Assembly: GCA_035633215.1 (NCBI GenBank)
Contig: DASQFI010000050.1
Location: 1-64,000, forward strand
Origin: DASQFI01 sp035633215
GTDB lineage: Bacteria > Acidobacteriota > Vicinamibacteria > Vicinamibacterales > SCN-69-37
Direction: 5' to 3'
DNA length: 64,000 bases
In this document: piece after piece, positions 19,958 to 27,788 of the stretch
How positions within the stretch are numbered: the first letter of the stretch is position 1
Layout of the letters: each line of letters starts with the position of its first letter
Translations under genes and position numbers: made by a program
Notes under the pieces: generated by a model
What the model was told of the DNA's origin: nothing
Database searches by the model: none
The model's input: only the letters and a program-made list of their open reading frames with translations

Positions 19958-20577
19958 TCGGTTCCTCCGCGGGACGCCGGCTTCACGGCCGGCCCTCGAG
20001 ACTGAAGACGACGCAACTGCCGGGCGAGTTCGAGCCGGCCCCGGTTGATTCGCGACTTCACCGTGCCCTCCGGCAGCCGCAGCTTGTCGGCAATTTCCTG
20101 ATACGAGAACTCCTGCAGGTCGCGCAGGACCACCGCCTCCCGGAGCGTCTCCGGCAGCTCGGCGAGAGCCTGCCGGATGAGGTGGCGCAGGTCGAGCTGC
20201 TCCAGCTCGCCGTGCGGGCCCCGCTCGCGCGAGACCGGCATCAGCTCGGACGCATCGACGTCCCGGGCCATCGTCTCACGTTCCTTGCGGACGCTGCGGT
20301 AGTGGTCGATGCAGAGATTGCGGCTGATGCTGATCAGCCAGGTCTGGAAATTGGCCCGGCGGTCGAACGTGTGGAGCGCCCGGAAGATCTTGAGAAAGAT
20401 GTCCTGCGTCAGATCCTCGGCTTCGTCATGACGGCCGACGAACTTGTAGGCGAGGTTGAAGACCTTCCGCCAGTGCTGGCGGACGATCTGCTCCCAGGCC
20501 GTCTGATCGCCGGAGAGACATCTGGCGATGAGCTCGTCAGTGACGGCAACGGGTGCGGCGTTGGGATCGCTGGACAT
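19954..20577 (-). CDS. sigma-70 family (ECF-type) RNA polymerase sigma factor
   Basis: 207 residues from the ATG at 20577. A longer open frame runs back to 21489 through the R6/R7 repeats and antisense to lysA; it is not used. Region 2: LAYKFVGRHDEAEDLTQDIFLKIFRALHTF and FQTWLISISRNLCIDHYR. Region 4: ALAELPETLREAVVLRDLQEFSYQEIADKL followed by PEGTVKSRINRGRLEL. These are SigW/RpoE-type features. Operon with the STAS protein and the 91-residue protein. No zinc anti-sigma gene is adjacent, unlike the ECF gene at 41079. Confidence 0.93.
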   Translation of the reverse strand: MSSDPNAAPVAVTDELIARCLSGDQTAWEQIVRQHWRKVFNLAYKFVGRHDEAEDLTQDIFLKIFRALHTFDRRANFQTWLISISRNLCIDHYRSVRKERETMARDVDASELMPVSRERGPHGELEQLDLRHLIRQALAELPETLREAVVLRDLQEFSYQEIADKLRLPEGTVKSRINRGRLELARQLRRLQSRGPAVKPASRGGTE

Positions 20578-20615
20578 CGACGACGCAGGCGGGTCTGACG
20601 TCCGCGAATGATAAC

Positions 20616-20668
20616 AAAGACCTCGGGTTTCGTTTTTGCGAGCTCGACCAACAAAAACGTGCACTCGA
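20616..20668. repeat. R6 palindrome, copy c
   Basis: Arms GACCTCGGGTTTCGTTTTTG and CAAAAACGTGCACTCGAG, partly complementary. It abuts R7 copy a, so two repeat families sit side by side in the sigma-lysA divergent gap. Confidence 0.65.
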
Positions 20669-20768
20669 GAGCCGTTCTCACGTTCCTCTGGCGGGCAACT
20701 GATAGGAATTCGGCCGCATGTCTCGCGATTCTCGCGGGTCTTGCACCATGTGGACGTGAGAACGGCTC
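20669..20768. repeat. R7 100-bp element, copy a
   Basis: 13-bp terminal inverted repeats GAGCCGTTCTCAC and GTGAGAACGGCTC, perfect. The core GGAATTCGGCCGCATGTC matches the other copies in inverted orientation relative to copies c and d. Length exactly 100 bp. Lies 25 bp upstream of lysA; a TACAAT hexamer (20776-20781) just after it could be the lysA -10 box. Confidence 0.92.
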
Positions 20769-20793
20769 GAGGTCTTACAATGACCGGTCCGCC

Positions 20794-22035
20794 ATGGCCT
20801 TTCACCACGTAGAGGGGAGACTCACCTGCGACGGCGTGGCGCTCGACGACATCGCGCGCGCCGCGGGGACGCCCGTGCACGTGTACAGCGCGGCCACGAT
20901 CGTCGATCGGTATCACGCGCTGGACCACGCGATCGGCGAGTACCCGCACCGCCTGCACTATGCGATGAAGGCGAACTCGACGCTCGCCATCGTCCGGCTG
21001 ATGCGCGACCTCGGCGCGTCGGTCGACGCCAACTCCGGCGGCGAGATCGAAGTCGCGGTGCGCGCCGGGTTCGCGCCGCCGGACATTGTCTTCACGGGCG
21101 TCGGCAAGACGGGCGCCGAGCTCGATCTCGCGGTCGGCCTCAACCTGTCGGCCATCAACGTCGAATCCTCCGGCGAGATGGAACGCATCGCGGCCCGGGC
21201 CCAGGCGCGGAATACGCGCGCGCGCGTGGCCGTCCGGATCAACCCCGACGTCGATGCCGGCAGCCACCCACACATCTCCACGGGTCTCCTCGACACGAAG
21301 TTCGGCATGACGGTCGGCGACGCCGCCGCGATGATCCGGACGATGGCGCGCCACCCGCATCTGCGGGTGGTCGGGTTGCACGTGCACATCGGGTCGCAGG
21401 TGACGACCGTCGAGCCGCTGACGCGTGCGGCGGAGACCATCTCCCAGCTGGCGCGCACGCTTGCGGGCGAGGGCATCCAACTCGAGCACGTCGATCTTGG
21501 CGGGGGACTGGGGGTCGCGTACGAGCCTGACCAGAAGATCCTGTCCGTCGAGGAGTACGCGGCGGCGATCCTGCCGGCGATCCGCTCATCCGGCCTGAAG
21601 CTCCTGCTCGAGCCGGGACGCTGGATCGTCGGACCCGCCGGCGTGCTTGTCACCGCGGTGGTAGACCTCAAACCCAAACCTGCGGGCGGCTGTTTTGTCA
21701 TCGTGGATGCCGGGCTCACGGACCTGTTGCGCCCGGCCCTGTACGGCGCGTGGCATGGCATCGAGGCCGTCGCGCCCCGGCCAGGGCAATCAATCCAGGC
21801 CGACATCGTCGGCCCCGTGTGCGAGACGTCGGACACGCTCGGGCGAGGCCGGACGCTCCCGCCGACGCGCGTGGGCGACGTGCTCGCCATTCGCGACACC
21901 GGCGCGTACGGCGCGGTCATGGCGTCCAACTACAATCGGCGTCCGATCGCGAGCGAGGTGCTGGTGGAGTCCGGAGAGTGGCGGACGATTCGCCATCGGC
22001 AGACGATCGACGACATGCTGCAGTGGGACGCGTGA
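20794..22035 (+). CDS. lysA: diaminopimelate decarboxylase
   Basis: Last step of lysine synthesis: meso-diaminopimelate to lysine and CO2. 413 residues from the ATG at 20794; the open frame extends upstream through R7 and is ignored. Fold III PLP enzyme: K59 in HYAMKANST binds PLP; HVHIGSQ and LDLGGGLG-type motif (VDLGGGLGV) bind the phosphate; EPGRWIVGPAGVL and GPVCETSDTL complete the active site (the cysteine is contributed across the dimer). YGAVMASNYNRRP is the usual C-terminal motif. Its stop overlaps the tmk start (TGATG). Confidence 0.97.
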   Translation: MAFHHVEGRLTCDGVALDDIARAAGTPVHVYSAATIVDRYHALDHAIGEYPHRLHYAMKANSTLAIVRLMRDLGASVDANSGGEIEVAVRAGFAPPDIVFTGVGKTGAELDLAVGLNLSAINVESSGEMERIAARAQARNTRARVAVRINPDVDAGSHPHISTGLLDTKFGMTVGDAAAMIRTMARHPHLRVVGLHVHIGSQVTTVEPLTRAAETISQLARTLAGEGIQLEHVDLGGGLGVAYEPDQKILSVEEYAAAILPAIRSSGLKLLLEPGRWIVGPAGVLVTAVVDLKPKPAGGCFVIVDAGLTDLLRPALYGAWHGIEAVAPRPGQSIQADIVGPVCETSDTLGRGRTLPPTRVGDVLAIRDTGAYGAVMASNYNRRPIASEVLVESGEWRTIRHRQTIDDMLQWDA

Positions 22036-22637
22036 TGCTCATCGCCTTCGAGGGACTCGATCAGAGTGGGAAAGCCACGCAGGCGCGCCTGCTGCGCGTC
22101 CGGCTCGCGGCGGACGGCTCGCGCGTGCGTCTCGTTTCGTTTCCGGACTACGAGACGCCGATCGGCCGGGAGATCGCGCGGGCGCTCGCGGGCGAGCGCG
22201 AGTTCGGCCCCGACACGATGCAACTGCTCTACATCGCGAACCGGTTCGAGTACAAGCCGCGGATCGATCTCTGGCTCGGCGCCGGCAACGTCGTCATCTG
22301 CGACCGGTACCGCGCGTCGAGCGTCGCGTACGGCGAGGCGCAGGGCCTGGATGCCGCCTGGCTCGACGCGACGCAGCGGCCCCTGCCCCTGCCTGCCGTC
22401 ACCGTCTTCCTCGACATCCCGCCCGAAGCCGGCGTGAAGCGCAAGTCCTCCAACCGGGACGTCTTCGAGCGCGACCTCGCGCTCCTCGCGCGCGTGCGCG
22501 AGAGCTATCGCCGTCAGGCGCATCAGCCCGATTGGGTGCTCATCGACGCGACGCCGGCAAAGGACGAAGTGGCCGAGGCGGTTGCACGAGCCGTCCTGCC
22601 GCGGCTCGCGCGACCGTCAGCGCCCGAACGCTCCTGA
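22035..22637 (+). CDS. tmk: thymidylate kinase
   Basis: Phosphorylates dTMP to dTDP. 200 residues from the ATG at 22035, overlapping the lysA stop by one base (a GTG three bases upstream is also possible). P-loop FEGLDQSGKATQ at about 5-16; the SGKAT form replaces the more usual GAGKST. DRYRASSVAYGEAQGLD is the DRY/H motif with the catalytic arginine; the lid region carries RDVFERDLALLARVRESYRR. The 3' end overlaps the convergent comF by 98 bp. Confidence 0.93.
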   Translation: MLIAFEGLDQSGKATQARLLRVRLAADGSRVRLVSFPDYETPIGREIARALAGEREFGPDTMQLLYIANRFEYKPRIDLWLGAGNVVICDRYRASSVAYGEAQGLDAAWLDATQRPLPLPAVTVFLDIPPEAGVKRKSSNRDVFERDLALLARVRESYRRQAHQPDWVLIDATPAKDEVAEAVARAVLPRLARPSAPERS

Positions 22638-23331
22638 CGCCCGCCTCGACGAGCGGCACGCAACACGCCTCCAGCGTCGCACCCGTCGTCATCACATCGT
22701 CAATCAGCACCACCACGCGGTTGCGAAGCCTGTTCGCCGCTCCGACGCGCGGCGCGAGCCGGCAGCGCCAGGCCAGTGTGAAGGCGGCGCGAACGTTCGC
22801 GTTGCGCCGGGCCGCGGGCAGGCTGGCCTGTGGCGGTCCGTGACGCACGCGGCGCAACACGCGCCAGACCGGCAGCCCGAGCTCGCGGGCGAGGTCGTCG
22901 GACTGATTGAACCCTCGCTCGATCGCGCGAAACGGATGGAGCGGCACGGGAATGACCGCGTCAGCGCCGGTGAGCAGGTCGCCGCCGGTCTCGCGAAGCA
23001 TCGCCGCGAGCGGCGCGGCCAGCACGCGACGGCCCTGGTACTTGAACGCGTGAACGATGTGCCGGAGCGATCCGTCGTAGCGGCCGGCGCTCCGCGCAAT
23101 CGTCAGCCGCGAGGGTTGGCGGCGACAGCGCGCGCAGAGCGGGCCGTCGCGCCGCCATTCGACGAGCGCATCACCACATCGCACGCACGTCGGCGCCGCG
23201 AGCCTCGGCACCTCGCGCCAGCACGTCTCGCAGATCGGTCCAGCCAGCGGACGCGTCAGGATGTCCTCGCACGCCGCGCAGGCCGGCGCGAGCAGCACAC
23301 GCACCGCGATGTTGGCCGCCACTGAGAGCAC
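22540..23331 (-). CDS. comF: ComF family phosphoribosyltransferase-like protein
   Basis: 263 residues. N-terminal zinc-ribbon cysteines: CAACEDIL, CETCWREV, CVRCGDAL, CARCRRQ. C-terminal PRTase domain with FNQSDDLARELG and the PRPP loop VVLIDDVMTTGATLEACC. ComF proteins are linked to DNA uptake/transformation and replication restart; dprA lies 4.5 kb away in the same window. GTG start at 23331. Its 3' end runs 98 bp into tmk on the opposite strand; the last about 25 residues are proline/arginine-rich and may be a read-through tail. Confidence 0.9.
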   Translation of the reverse strand: MLSVAANIAVRVLLAPACAACEDILTRPLAGPICETCWREVPRLAAPTCVRCGDALVEWRRDGPLCARCRRQPSRLTIARSAGRYDGSLRHIVHAFKYQGRRVLAAPLAAMLRETGGDLLTGADAVIPVPLHPFRAIERGFNQSDDLARELGLPVWRVLRRVRHGPPQASLPAARRNANVRAAFTLAWRCRLAPRVGAANRLRNRVVVLIDDVMTTGATLEACCVPLVEAGVRSVRALTVARAAAGRLVQPPRPLRPLPASRR

Positions 23332-23360
23332 GCGACAGGATCACTGCAAGCGCGAGGCCA

Positions 23361-23459
23361 GAGCCGTTCTCACTCTCCTGGAGCGGCCCCGCGGGCAGAA
23401 TTCGGCCCATCCGTCCGCGATTCGAGCGGTTTTGCACTGCGCGGAGGTGAGAACGGCTC
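23361..23459. repeat. R7 100-bp element, copy b
   Basis: Perfect 13-bp terminal repeats GAGCCGTTCTCAC / GTGAGAACGGCTC, 99 bp in total. The core (GCAGAATTCGGCCCAT...CGCGATTCGAGCGGTTTTGC) is the most diverged of the four. It occupies the gap between comF and rsfS, upstream of the comF start. Confidence 0.9.
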
Positions 23460-23513
23460 CAGAGGAATCTCGCCGGACTCGGCCCGACGTGCGGCTCAGT
23501 ACGCAGATTTTTT

Positions 23514-23535
23514 GAAATGACCTCTGAGGTCGTTA
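23514..23535. repeat. R6 half-element, copy d
   Basis: GAAATGACCTCTGAGGTCGTTA; contains the perfect palindrome TGACCTCTGAGGTCG core also seen at 40235-40288. It begins exactly at the rsfS TAA stop. Confidence 0.65.
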
Positions 23536-23919
23536 TGCAGAAACGTCGATCCGCTCCGCGTCGCCCCAGAGGCGTTCGAGTCCGTAGAACTCGCGCGTTG
23601 CCGGCGTGAAGACGTGGAAGATGACGTCGAAGTAATCGATGAGCACCCATTCGGCCCGTTCGTAGCCTTCGACGAGCGCGGGCTTCGTGCCCAGCCGGCC
23701 GAGCGCCTGCTGCACGGCGTCGGCAATCGCCTGCACCTGTCGGATGTTGCTGCCGGTGCAGATGACGAAGAAGTCCGTGAACGCCGACGCCTTCCGGAGA
23801 TCGAGCACGGTCATGTCGAGGGCTTTCTTCTCGAGCGCGGCGGCGATTCCAGCGGTCAGATCCGACGAAAGGCGTGCGGGTGCTGCGCGTTTGCGGGGCC
23901 GTTTGGGCGTCTTCTTCAT
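23533..23919 (-). CDS. rsfS: ribosomal silencing factor RsfS
   Basis: 128 residues. Binds ribosomal protein L14 (uL14) and blocks subunit joining during starvation. Core motif: MTVLDLRKASAFTDFFVICTGSNIRQVQAIADAV is split here as KASAFTDFFVICTGSN and RQVQAIADAV; WVLIDYFDVIFHVFTPATREFY is the conserved C-terminal part. A basic N-terminal extension (KKTPKRPRKRAAPAR) is longer than in E. coli RsfS. ATG overlaps the nadD stop by 4 bp. Last gene of the rplU-rpmA-obgE-nadD-rsfS block. Confidence 0.96.
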   Translation of the reverse strand: MKKTPKRPRKRAAPARLSSDLTAGIAAALEKKALDMTVLDLRKASAFTDFFVICTGSNIRQVQAIADAVQQALGRLGTKPALVEGYERAEWVLIDYFDVIFHVFTPATREFYGLERLWGDAERIDVSA

Positions 23920-24545
23920 GCGTGGTACAGGTCCTGCCTTTCGATGTAGCGCATCACCGCGGGCGGCACGAGCCCGTCGATCGACTCGCCCCGCGCCAGG
24001 CGATCGCGCACGTCGGTCGACGAGACGGGCGCCGTCGCCTCATCCACAAGAAAGATACCGGGTCGCGAGGGGATCTCGCACGGAGTTTCGAACATCCGGT
24101 CAGCCAGCTCGGGCAGCACCTGGCGGAGCGCCGGCGCGGCACAGCCGGGCCGAGACACCACGACGAAGTGCGTGCGATCGAGGATGCGCGGATAGTCCTT
24201 CCAGGAGGAGATTTCCCGAAAGGCGTCGGCGCCCGTGATGACGAAAAGGCTGGCGATGTCGATCCCGCGTGCCGAAAGGCGATTGAGCGTCGCCGACGTG
24301 TACGACGGTCCGTCGGCCTCCATCTCGAAATCGGATACGACCAGGCCCTCGCGGTCCTGGACGGCCAGCACCGCCATCGCAAAGCGATGCGCCGCTGAGG
24401 CCGCCGGCGCGGCGCGGTGGGGCGGCCAGCGCGCCGGCATGACTTGCACCTGATCCAGGGCCAGCGCGCGCCGCGCCGCGTCCGCGACGTCGAGATGGCC
24501 GACATGTATGGGATCGAACGTGCCGCCGAACACGCCCGTGCGCAT
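23916..24545 (-). CDS. nadD: nicotinate-nucleotide adenylyltransferase
   Basis: Makes deamido-NAD from nicotinate mononucleotide and ATP. 209 residues from the ATG at 24545, which forms a TGATG overlap with the obgE stop; a GTG one codon upstream is the alternative. Nucleotidyltransferase motif GGTFDPIHVGHLDVADAAR with the (H/T)xGH signature; C-terminal STDVRDRLARGESIDGLVPPAVMRYI contains the ISSTxIR-like motif. Standard neighbour of obgE and rsfS. Confidence 0.95.
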   Translation of the reverse strand: MRTGVFGGTFDPIHVGHLDVADAARRALALDQVQVMPARWPPHRAAPAASAAHRFAMAVLAVQDREGLVVSDFEMEADGPSYTSATLNRLSARGIDIASLFVITGADAFREISSWKDYPRILDRTHFVVVSRPGCAAPALRQVLPELADRMFETPCEIPSRPGIFLVDEATAPVSSTDVRDRLARGESIDGLVPPAVMRYIERQDLYHA

Positions 24546-25588
24546 CACGCGGCCGTGGGTGCCTGGACCCGGGCGACTTCGCGCCAGATGGCCTCGAGCA
24601 GCTCTGGCAGCCCCTCGCCGGTCGCGCCGGACACTGGATACAGCGGTACGCCGACGTCGTCGAGTCGCGCGCGCAGCTCGTCGAGCCGAGCGCGATCGCC
24701 CAGGACGTCGATTTTGTTCGCAGCGGCAATGCGGGGTTTGTCGGCCAGTGCCACCGCGGCATCGTCGCCGGCCCCCGCGAACAGCGCGAGCTCGCGGCTG
24801 ATCACGTTGAAATCGTCGGCGGGATCGCGCCCGGTGTCCGGTGACATGTCGATCACGTGCACAAGAACTTTGGTCCGTTCGAGGTGCGCCAGGAACTTCG
24901 TGCCGAGCCCGTGCCCCAAATGCGCGCCGGGAATCAGTCCCGGCACGTCGGCCACGACGAACGAGCGGTCGTCGCTCAGATGAACGACGCCGAGATTCGG
25001 CGTCAGCGTCGTGAACGGGTAGTCGGCAATCTTGGGCCGCGCGGCCGAGATCCTCGAGATGAGTGTGCTCTTGCCGGAGTTGGGAAAGCCGACCAGCCCG
25101 GCGTCGGCCAGGAGCTTCAGTCGAAGACGGAGCGTGCGTTCCTCACCCGGGCGTCCAGGCTCAATCCTGCGCGGCGCGCGGTTCGTCGAGGTCGCAAACG
25201 CCGCGTTCCCGCGTCCGCCTCGCCCGCCGCGCGCCACGAGCACCCGCTCGCCGGCGCGAGCGAGATCCGCGAGCGGAATCAGATCGTCGCCCGCTTTCTC
25301 GTACACGATCGTGCCCGGCGGCACTTCGAGGACCATGTCGCCGCCGTCGTGTCCGGTACGATTCGATCCCTGGCCGTGCTGGCCGCGCTCGGCGTGGAAC
25401 TCCGGATGAAAGCGGTACGTGACGAGCGTGTTCTGGTGAAGGCTGGCGACGAGATAGATCGATCCGCCGTGTCCGCCGTCGCCCCCGTTCGGTCCGCCTC
25501 GCGGGACGTGCTTCTCGCGGCGAAAGCTCAGGCAGCCGTTCCCGCCGCCGCCCGCTTCGACCTGGATGTCGACCTCATCGACGAACAT
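24545..25588 (-). CDS. obgE: Obg family GTPase (ribosome assembly)
   Basis: 347 residues. Glycine-rich Obg domain (about 1-158) beginning FVDEVDIQVEAGGGGNGCLSF, here cut before RREKHV. G domain: P-loop GFPNSGKST, switch DVPGLIPGAH, TKVLVHVIDMS and ANKIDVLG-type NKxD, ending SATGEGL-like SGATGEGLPELL. It lacks the C-terminal OCT domain found in longer Obg proteins. Roles: 50S assembly and stringent-response coupling. Lies directly downstream of rplU and rpmA, the usual order. Confidence 0.97.
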   Translation of the reverse strand: MFVDEVDIQVEAGGGGNGCLSFRREKHVPRGGPNGGDGGHGGSIYLVASLHQNTLVTYRFHPEFHAERGQHGQGSNRTGHDGGDMVLEVPPGTIVYEKAGDDLIPLADLARAGERVLVARGGRGGRGNAAFATSTNRAPRRIEPGRPGEERTLRLRLKLLADAGLVGFPNSGKSTLISRISAARPKIADYPFTTLTPNLGVVHLSDDRSFVVADVPGLIPGAHLGHGLGTKFLAHLERTKVLVHVIDMSPDTGRDPADDFNVISRELALFAGAGDDAAVALADKPRIAAANKIDVLGDRARLDELRARLDDVGVPLYPVSGATGEGLPELLEAIWREVARVQAPTAA

Positions 25589-25620
25589 GGACTATTTGGT
25601 GATGTGGTCACCAAATGCCA

Positions 25621-25881
25621 TCAGCTTTCGATGGGCTCGATGCTGATGACGCGGCCGTGCGCGCCATGATCCGAAAACTTCACGCGGCCGGTGACCTTCG
25701 CGAAGAGCGTGTCGTCCTTCCCGCGTCCGACGTTGAGGCCGGGCCGGAACCGGCGGCCGCGCTGGCGGACGAGAATCGATCCCCCCGGCACGAGGTTGCC
25801 GTCGAATCGCTTGACGCCCAGCCGCTGCGAGTTGCTGTCCCGGCCGTTCCGTGAGCTGCCTTGTCCTTTTTTATGTGCCAT
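25621..25881 (-). CDS. rpmA: 50S ribosomal protein L27
   Basis: 86 residues. Starts MAHKKGQGSSRNGRDSNSQR, the canonical L27 N-terminus without the short cleaved leader found in Firmicutes. LGVKRFDGNLVPGGSILVRQRG is split in the usual motif after GNLV. Located between rplU and obgE on the same strand. Confidence 0.98.
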   Translation of the reverse strand: MAHKKGQGSSRNGRDSNSQRLGVKRFDGNLVPGGSILVRQRGRRFRPGLNVGRGKDDTLFAKVTGRVKFSDHGAHGRVISIEPIES

Positions 25882-25926
25882 GACGGCCTCTCATCCCGGA
25901 AAGCCCTTGACGTGACGGGCATTCCG

Positions 25927-26238
25927 TTAAACGTTGATGCTCTTGACCTGCACGCGCGTCTGCAGCGTGCGATGGCCGCGCGTGCGGCGGTACTGCTTGC
26001 GCCGCTTCATCTTGAAGACGCGGATCTTCTTGCCCTTGGTTTCGGCGAGCACGACCCCGGTGACCGACGCGCCGGCCACGTAGGGCTTGCCGACCACGAC
26101 GTTGTCGCCGGTCTCGACGATCAGCACCTTGTCGAACGTCACTTCCGCGCCCGCCTCGACGCCCAGGCGATCGACGACGACGACCGCGCCTTCAGTGACT
26201 TTTTCCTGCCGGCCGCCGGTGTCAACGATTGCGAACAT
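25927..26238 (-). CDS. rplU: 50S ribosomal protein L21
   Basis: 103 residues: MFAIVDTGGRQEKVTEGAVV at the start; FKMKRRKQYRRTRGHRTLQT near the end is the RNA-binding L21 signature. First gene of the rplU-rpmA-obgE-nadD-rsfS block; its promoter should lie in 26239-26400. Confidence 0.98.
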   Translation of the reverse strand: MFAIVDTGGRQEKVTEGAVVVVDRLGVEAGAEVTFDKVLIVETGDNVVVGKPYVAGASVTGVVLAETKGKKIRVFKMKRRKQYRRTRGHRTLQTRVQVKSINV

Positions 26239-26369
26239 GTCCCACGCTCCGAACGGGTCCGGCGGACGCCGGCCCTCACGACAGTCGTACGCACGGCCCC
26301 CTGTTCCGGCCGTGCCCGAACTTACAAGCGTAGCACAAGCGCCTGCGGCCGCCGCGCCGAGCGAGTCTT

Positions 26370-26462
26370 CGAAGCTTTGACAGGCTCAGCTTCGCCCCGA
26401 GCGAAGTCGAGGGGCGAGCCGAGCCGCGGCGCAAAGCTGAGCGCGCGGGGGTGGGGCCCGCG
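26370..26462. repeat. R11 GC-rich repeat (CAGGCTCAGCTTCG type) with adjoining hairpins
   Basis: GCTTTGACAGGCTCAGCTTC followed by CGCCCCGAGCGAAGTCGAGGGGCG contains several interrupted palindromes, and GGGGGTGGGGCCCGCGCC at the end resembles the 5630 region. Sits between rplU (upstream side) and the lipoprotein gene. No gene seen. Confidence 0.5.
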
Positions 26463-26481
26463 CCACTTCTGGAAAGAGGAC

Positions 26482-26506
26482 GCGCCGGCCCTGAAGGGCC
26501 GGCCTA
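26482..26506. repeat. R4 palindrome, copy b (half)
   Basis: GCGCCGGCCCTGAAGGGCCGGC followed by CTA. The hairpin GCCGGCCCT-GA-AGGGCCGGC is perfect. On the minus strand its end supplies the TAG stop of the lipoprotein gene. Confidence 0.75.
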
Positions 26507-27274
26507 CTTCAGCAGGATGCGCGTGCCCTTGATCTTCTGCGTGCTCAGCGTGTTGAGGAACCCCGGCAGCAGCTTGTCCATGAGCTCGAAGTACGACGAG
26601 AGCGCCGGCGTGTTCTGGTTTTCCTGGTACAACGCCTCTTCGTGGAACGACTCGGAGTAGAGCTGCGCGCCCGTGCGGCCGTCGATGAAGACGAACTTCG
26701 GCGTCAGCGCGAAACCCTTCATGTTGCTGAACTGCCGCTGCTCGACATACCGGGTGATGCCGGTCTGGTCGATGAACGGTTGCGCGCGCGAGACCATGCC
26801 GCTTTTCGCGACCTCGGTGAACAGCACCGAGCCGGTCACGATGAGCGGGCCCTGGTACTCTTCGCCGAGCTTCTTCCAGAAGTCGACGTCCGCGAAGATC
26901 TTCTCGTATTCCTGCAGGTCCTTCTCGTTCTTGATCTTCGGATCGTCCGACGAATCCGCCGCGGGGGCCGAGCCGCCGCCGGCGCGCCGGCGATCGACTT
27001 CGTCGACCAGCGTCATGACGTCGGCGTCGATGACCTTCAGCTCGGACTTGGTCCGGAGCTGGCTGCGGAGCAGCCGCGCGGTTTCCGTGTTGGGGTCGAT
27101 GCTCTTCGAACCGCCGCCGAGGAACCCGGCGATCAGCACGCGCTGAAAGGGCGTGACGTCGAGCTTGGCCTGGATCGGCGTCTCGACCGCAATCTCGTAG
27201 AAGCTGAGGCACCCGGCCGAGGCCAGCGCGACGACGACGACGCTAGCGATCGCGGCGGCGGTTTTGGCGGTCAT
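26504..27274 (-). CDS. putative outer-membrane/periplasmic lipoprotein of unknown function
   Basis: 256 residues. Signal peptide with lipobox ASAGC, lipidated cysteine at about 22. The body begins VTPFQRVLIAGFLGGGSKSIDPN, contains DVMTLVDEVDRRR and a FKYVD-like strand-rich part ending LLPGFLNTLSTQKIKGTRILLK. The layout, with an N-terminal lipoprotein signal, a RVLIAGF strand and a LIVTGSVLF core strand, resembles CsgG/GNA1162-type lipoproteins, but I cannot assign a family with confidence. The start overlaps the TPR gene end by 32 bp, so the two are co-transcribed. Confidence 0.75.
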   Translation of the reverse strand: MTAKTAAAIASVVVVALASAGCLSFYEIAVETPIQAKLDVTPFQRVLIAGFLGGGSKSIDPNTETARLLRSQLRTKSELKVIDADVMTLVDEVDRRRAGGGSAPAADSSDDPKIKNEKDLQEYEKIFADVDFWKKLGEEYQGPLIVTGSVLFTEVAKSGMVSRAQPFIDQTGITRYVEQRQFSNMKGFALTPKFVFIDGRTGAQLYSESFHEEALYQENQNTPALSSYFELMDKLLPGFLNTLSTQKIKGTRILLK

Positions 27275-27602
27275 AGATTTCCCTGAACAGATCGTAGTTG
27301 TTGCGGATGAACGTGTTGTTCGGCTCGAGCTCGAGCGCTTTCTCGTAGGCCTTCCGCGCTTCGTCGAACCGGCCCATCTGTTCGTACGCGATCCCGAGGT
27401 TGTTCCAGCCGCCGCCGTAGGTCGGGTCGATCTCGATCGCTTTTTCGAAGCGATAGACCGCTTCCTTCCACAGGCTCTTCTGGGCCACCCGGATGCCGAA
27501 GTCCACCTGGGCCTTCGCGTCCGAACGTCGGTTCTGGTCCGCGTAGGCGGGTGCCGACATCAGGGCGACGAGGGCCGCCGCGAGCAAGAGCTTGGTTCTC
27601 AT
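27243..27602 (-). CDS. secreted TPR-repeat protein
   Basis: 119 residues from the ATG at 27602 (a TTG four codons upstream is possible). Signal peptide MRTKLLLAAALVALMSAPAYA. Two tetratricopeptide repeats: KSLWKEAVYRFEKAIEIDPTY and YEQMGRFDEARKAYEKALEL, split here around GGGWNNLGIA. Likely a periplasmic protein-protein adaptor for the downstream lipoprotein. Confidence 0.85.
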   Translation of the reverse strand: MRTKLLLAAALVALMSAPAYADQNRRSDAKAQVDFGIRVAQKSLWKEAVYRFEKAIEIDPTYGGGWNNLGIAYEQMGRFDEARKAYEKALELEPNNTFIRNNYDLFREIYDRQNRRRDR

Positions 27603-27788
27603 GGGTCTGCTCAAAATATACAGCCGTCAGCTGACGAGCGGAACCAAAATCGGGCCTCGCACAGCGGGAAAACGACGCAGTTTTTGCAAGACCGCTGCCG
27701 CAACGACTGTGCAGTTTCTAGGCGCCCGGGTCGGATTCGTTCCCGGAATCACTTTCGGAACGTGGCATGCGCACTGCAAGACACGTAA

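Noticed and set aside
20578..21489. N-terminal extension of the sigma factor to 511 codons
   Set aside because: The extra 303 codons run through R6/R7 repeats and antisense to lysA; the ATG at 20577 fits the normal ECF length.
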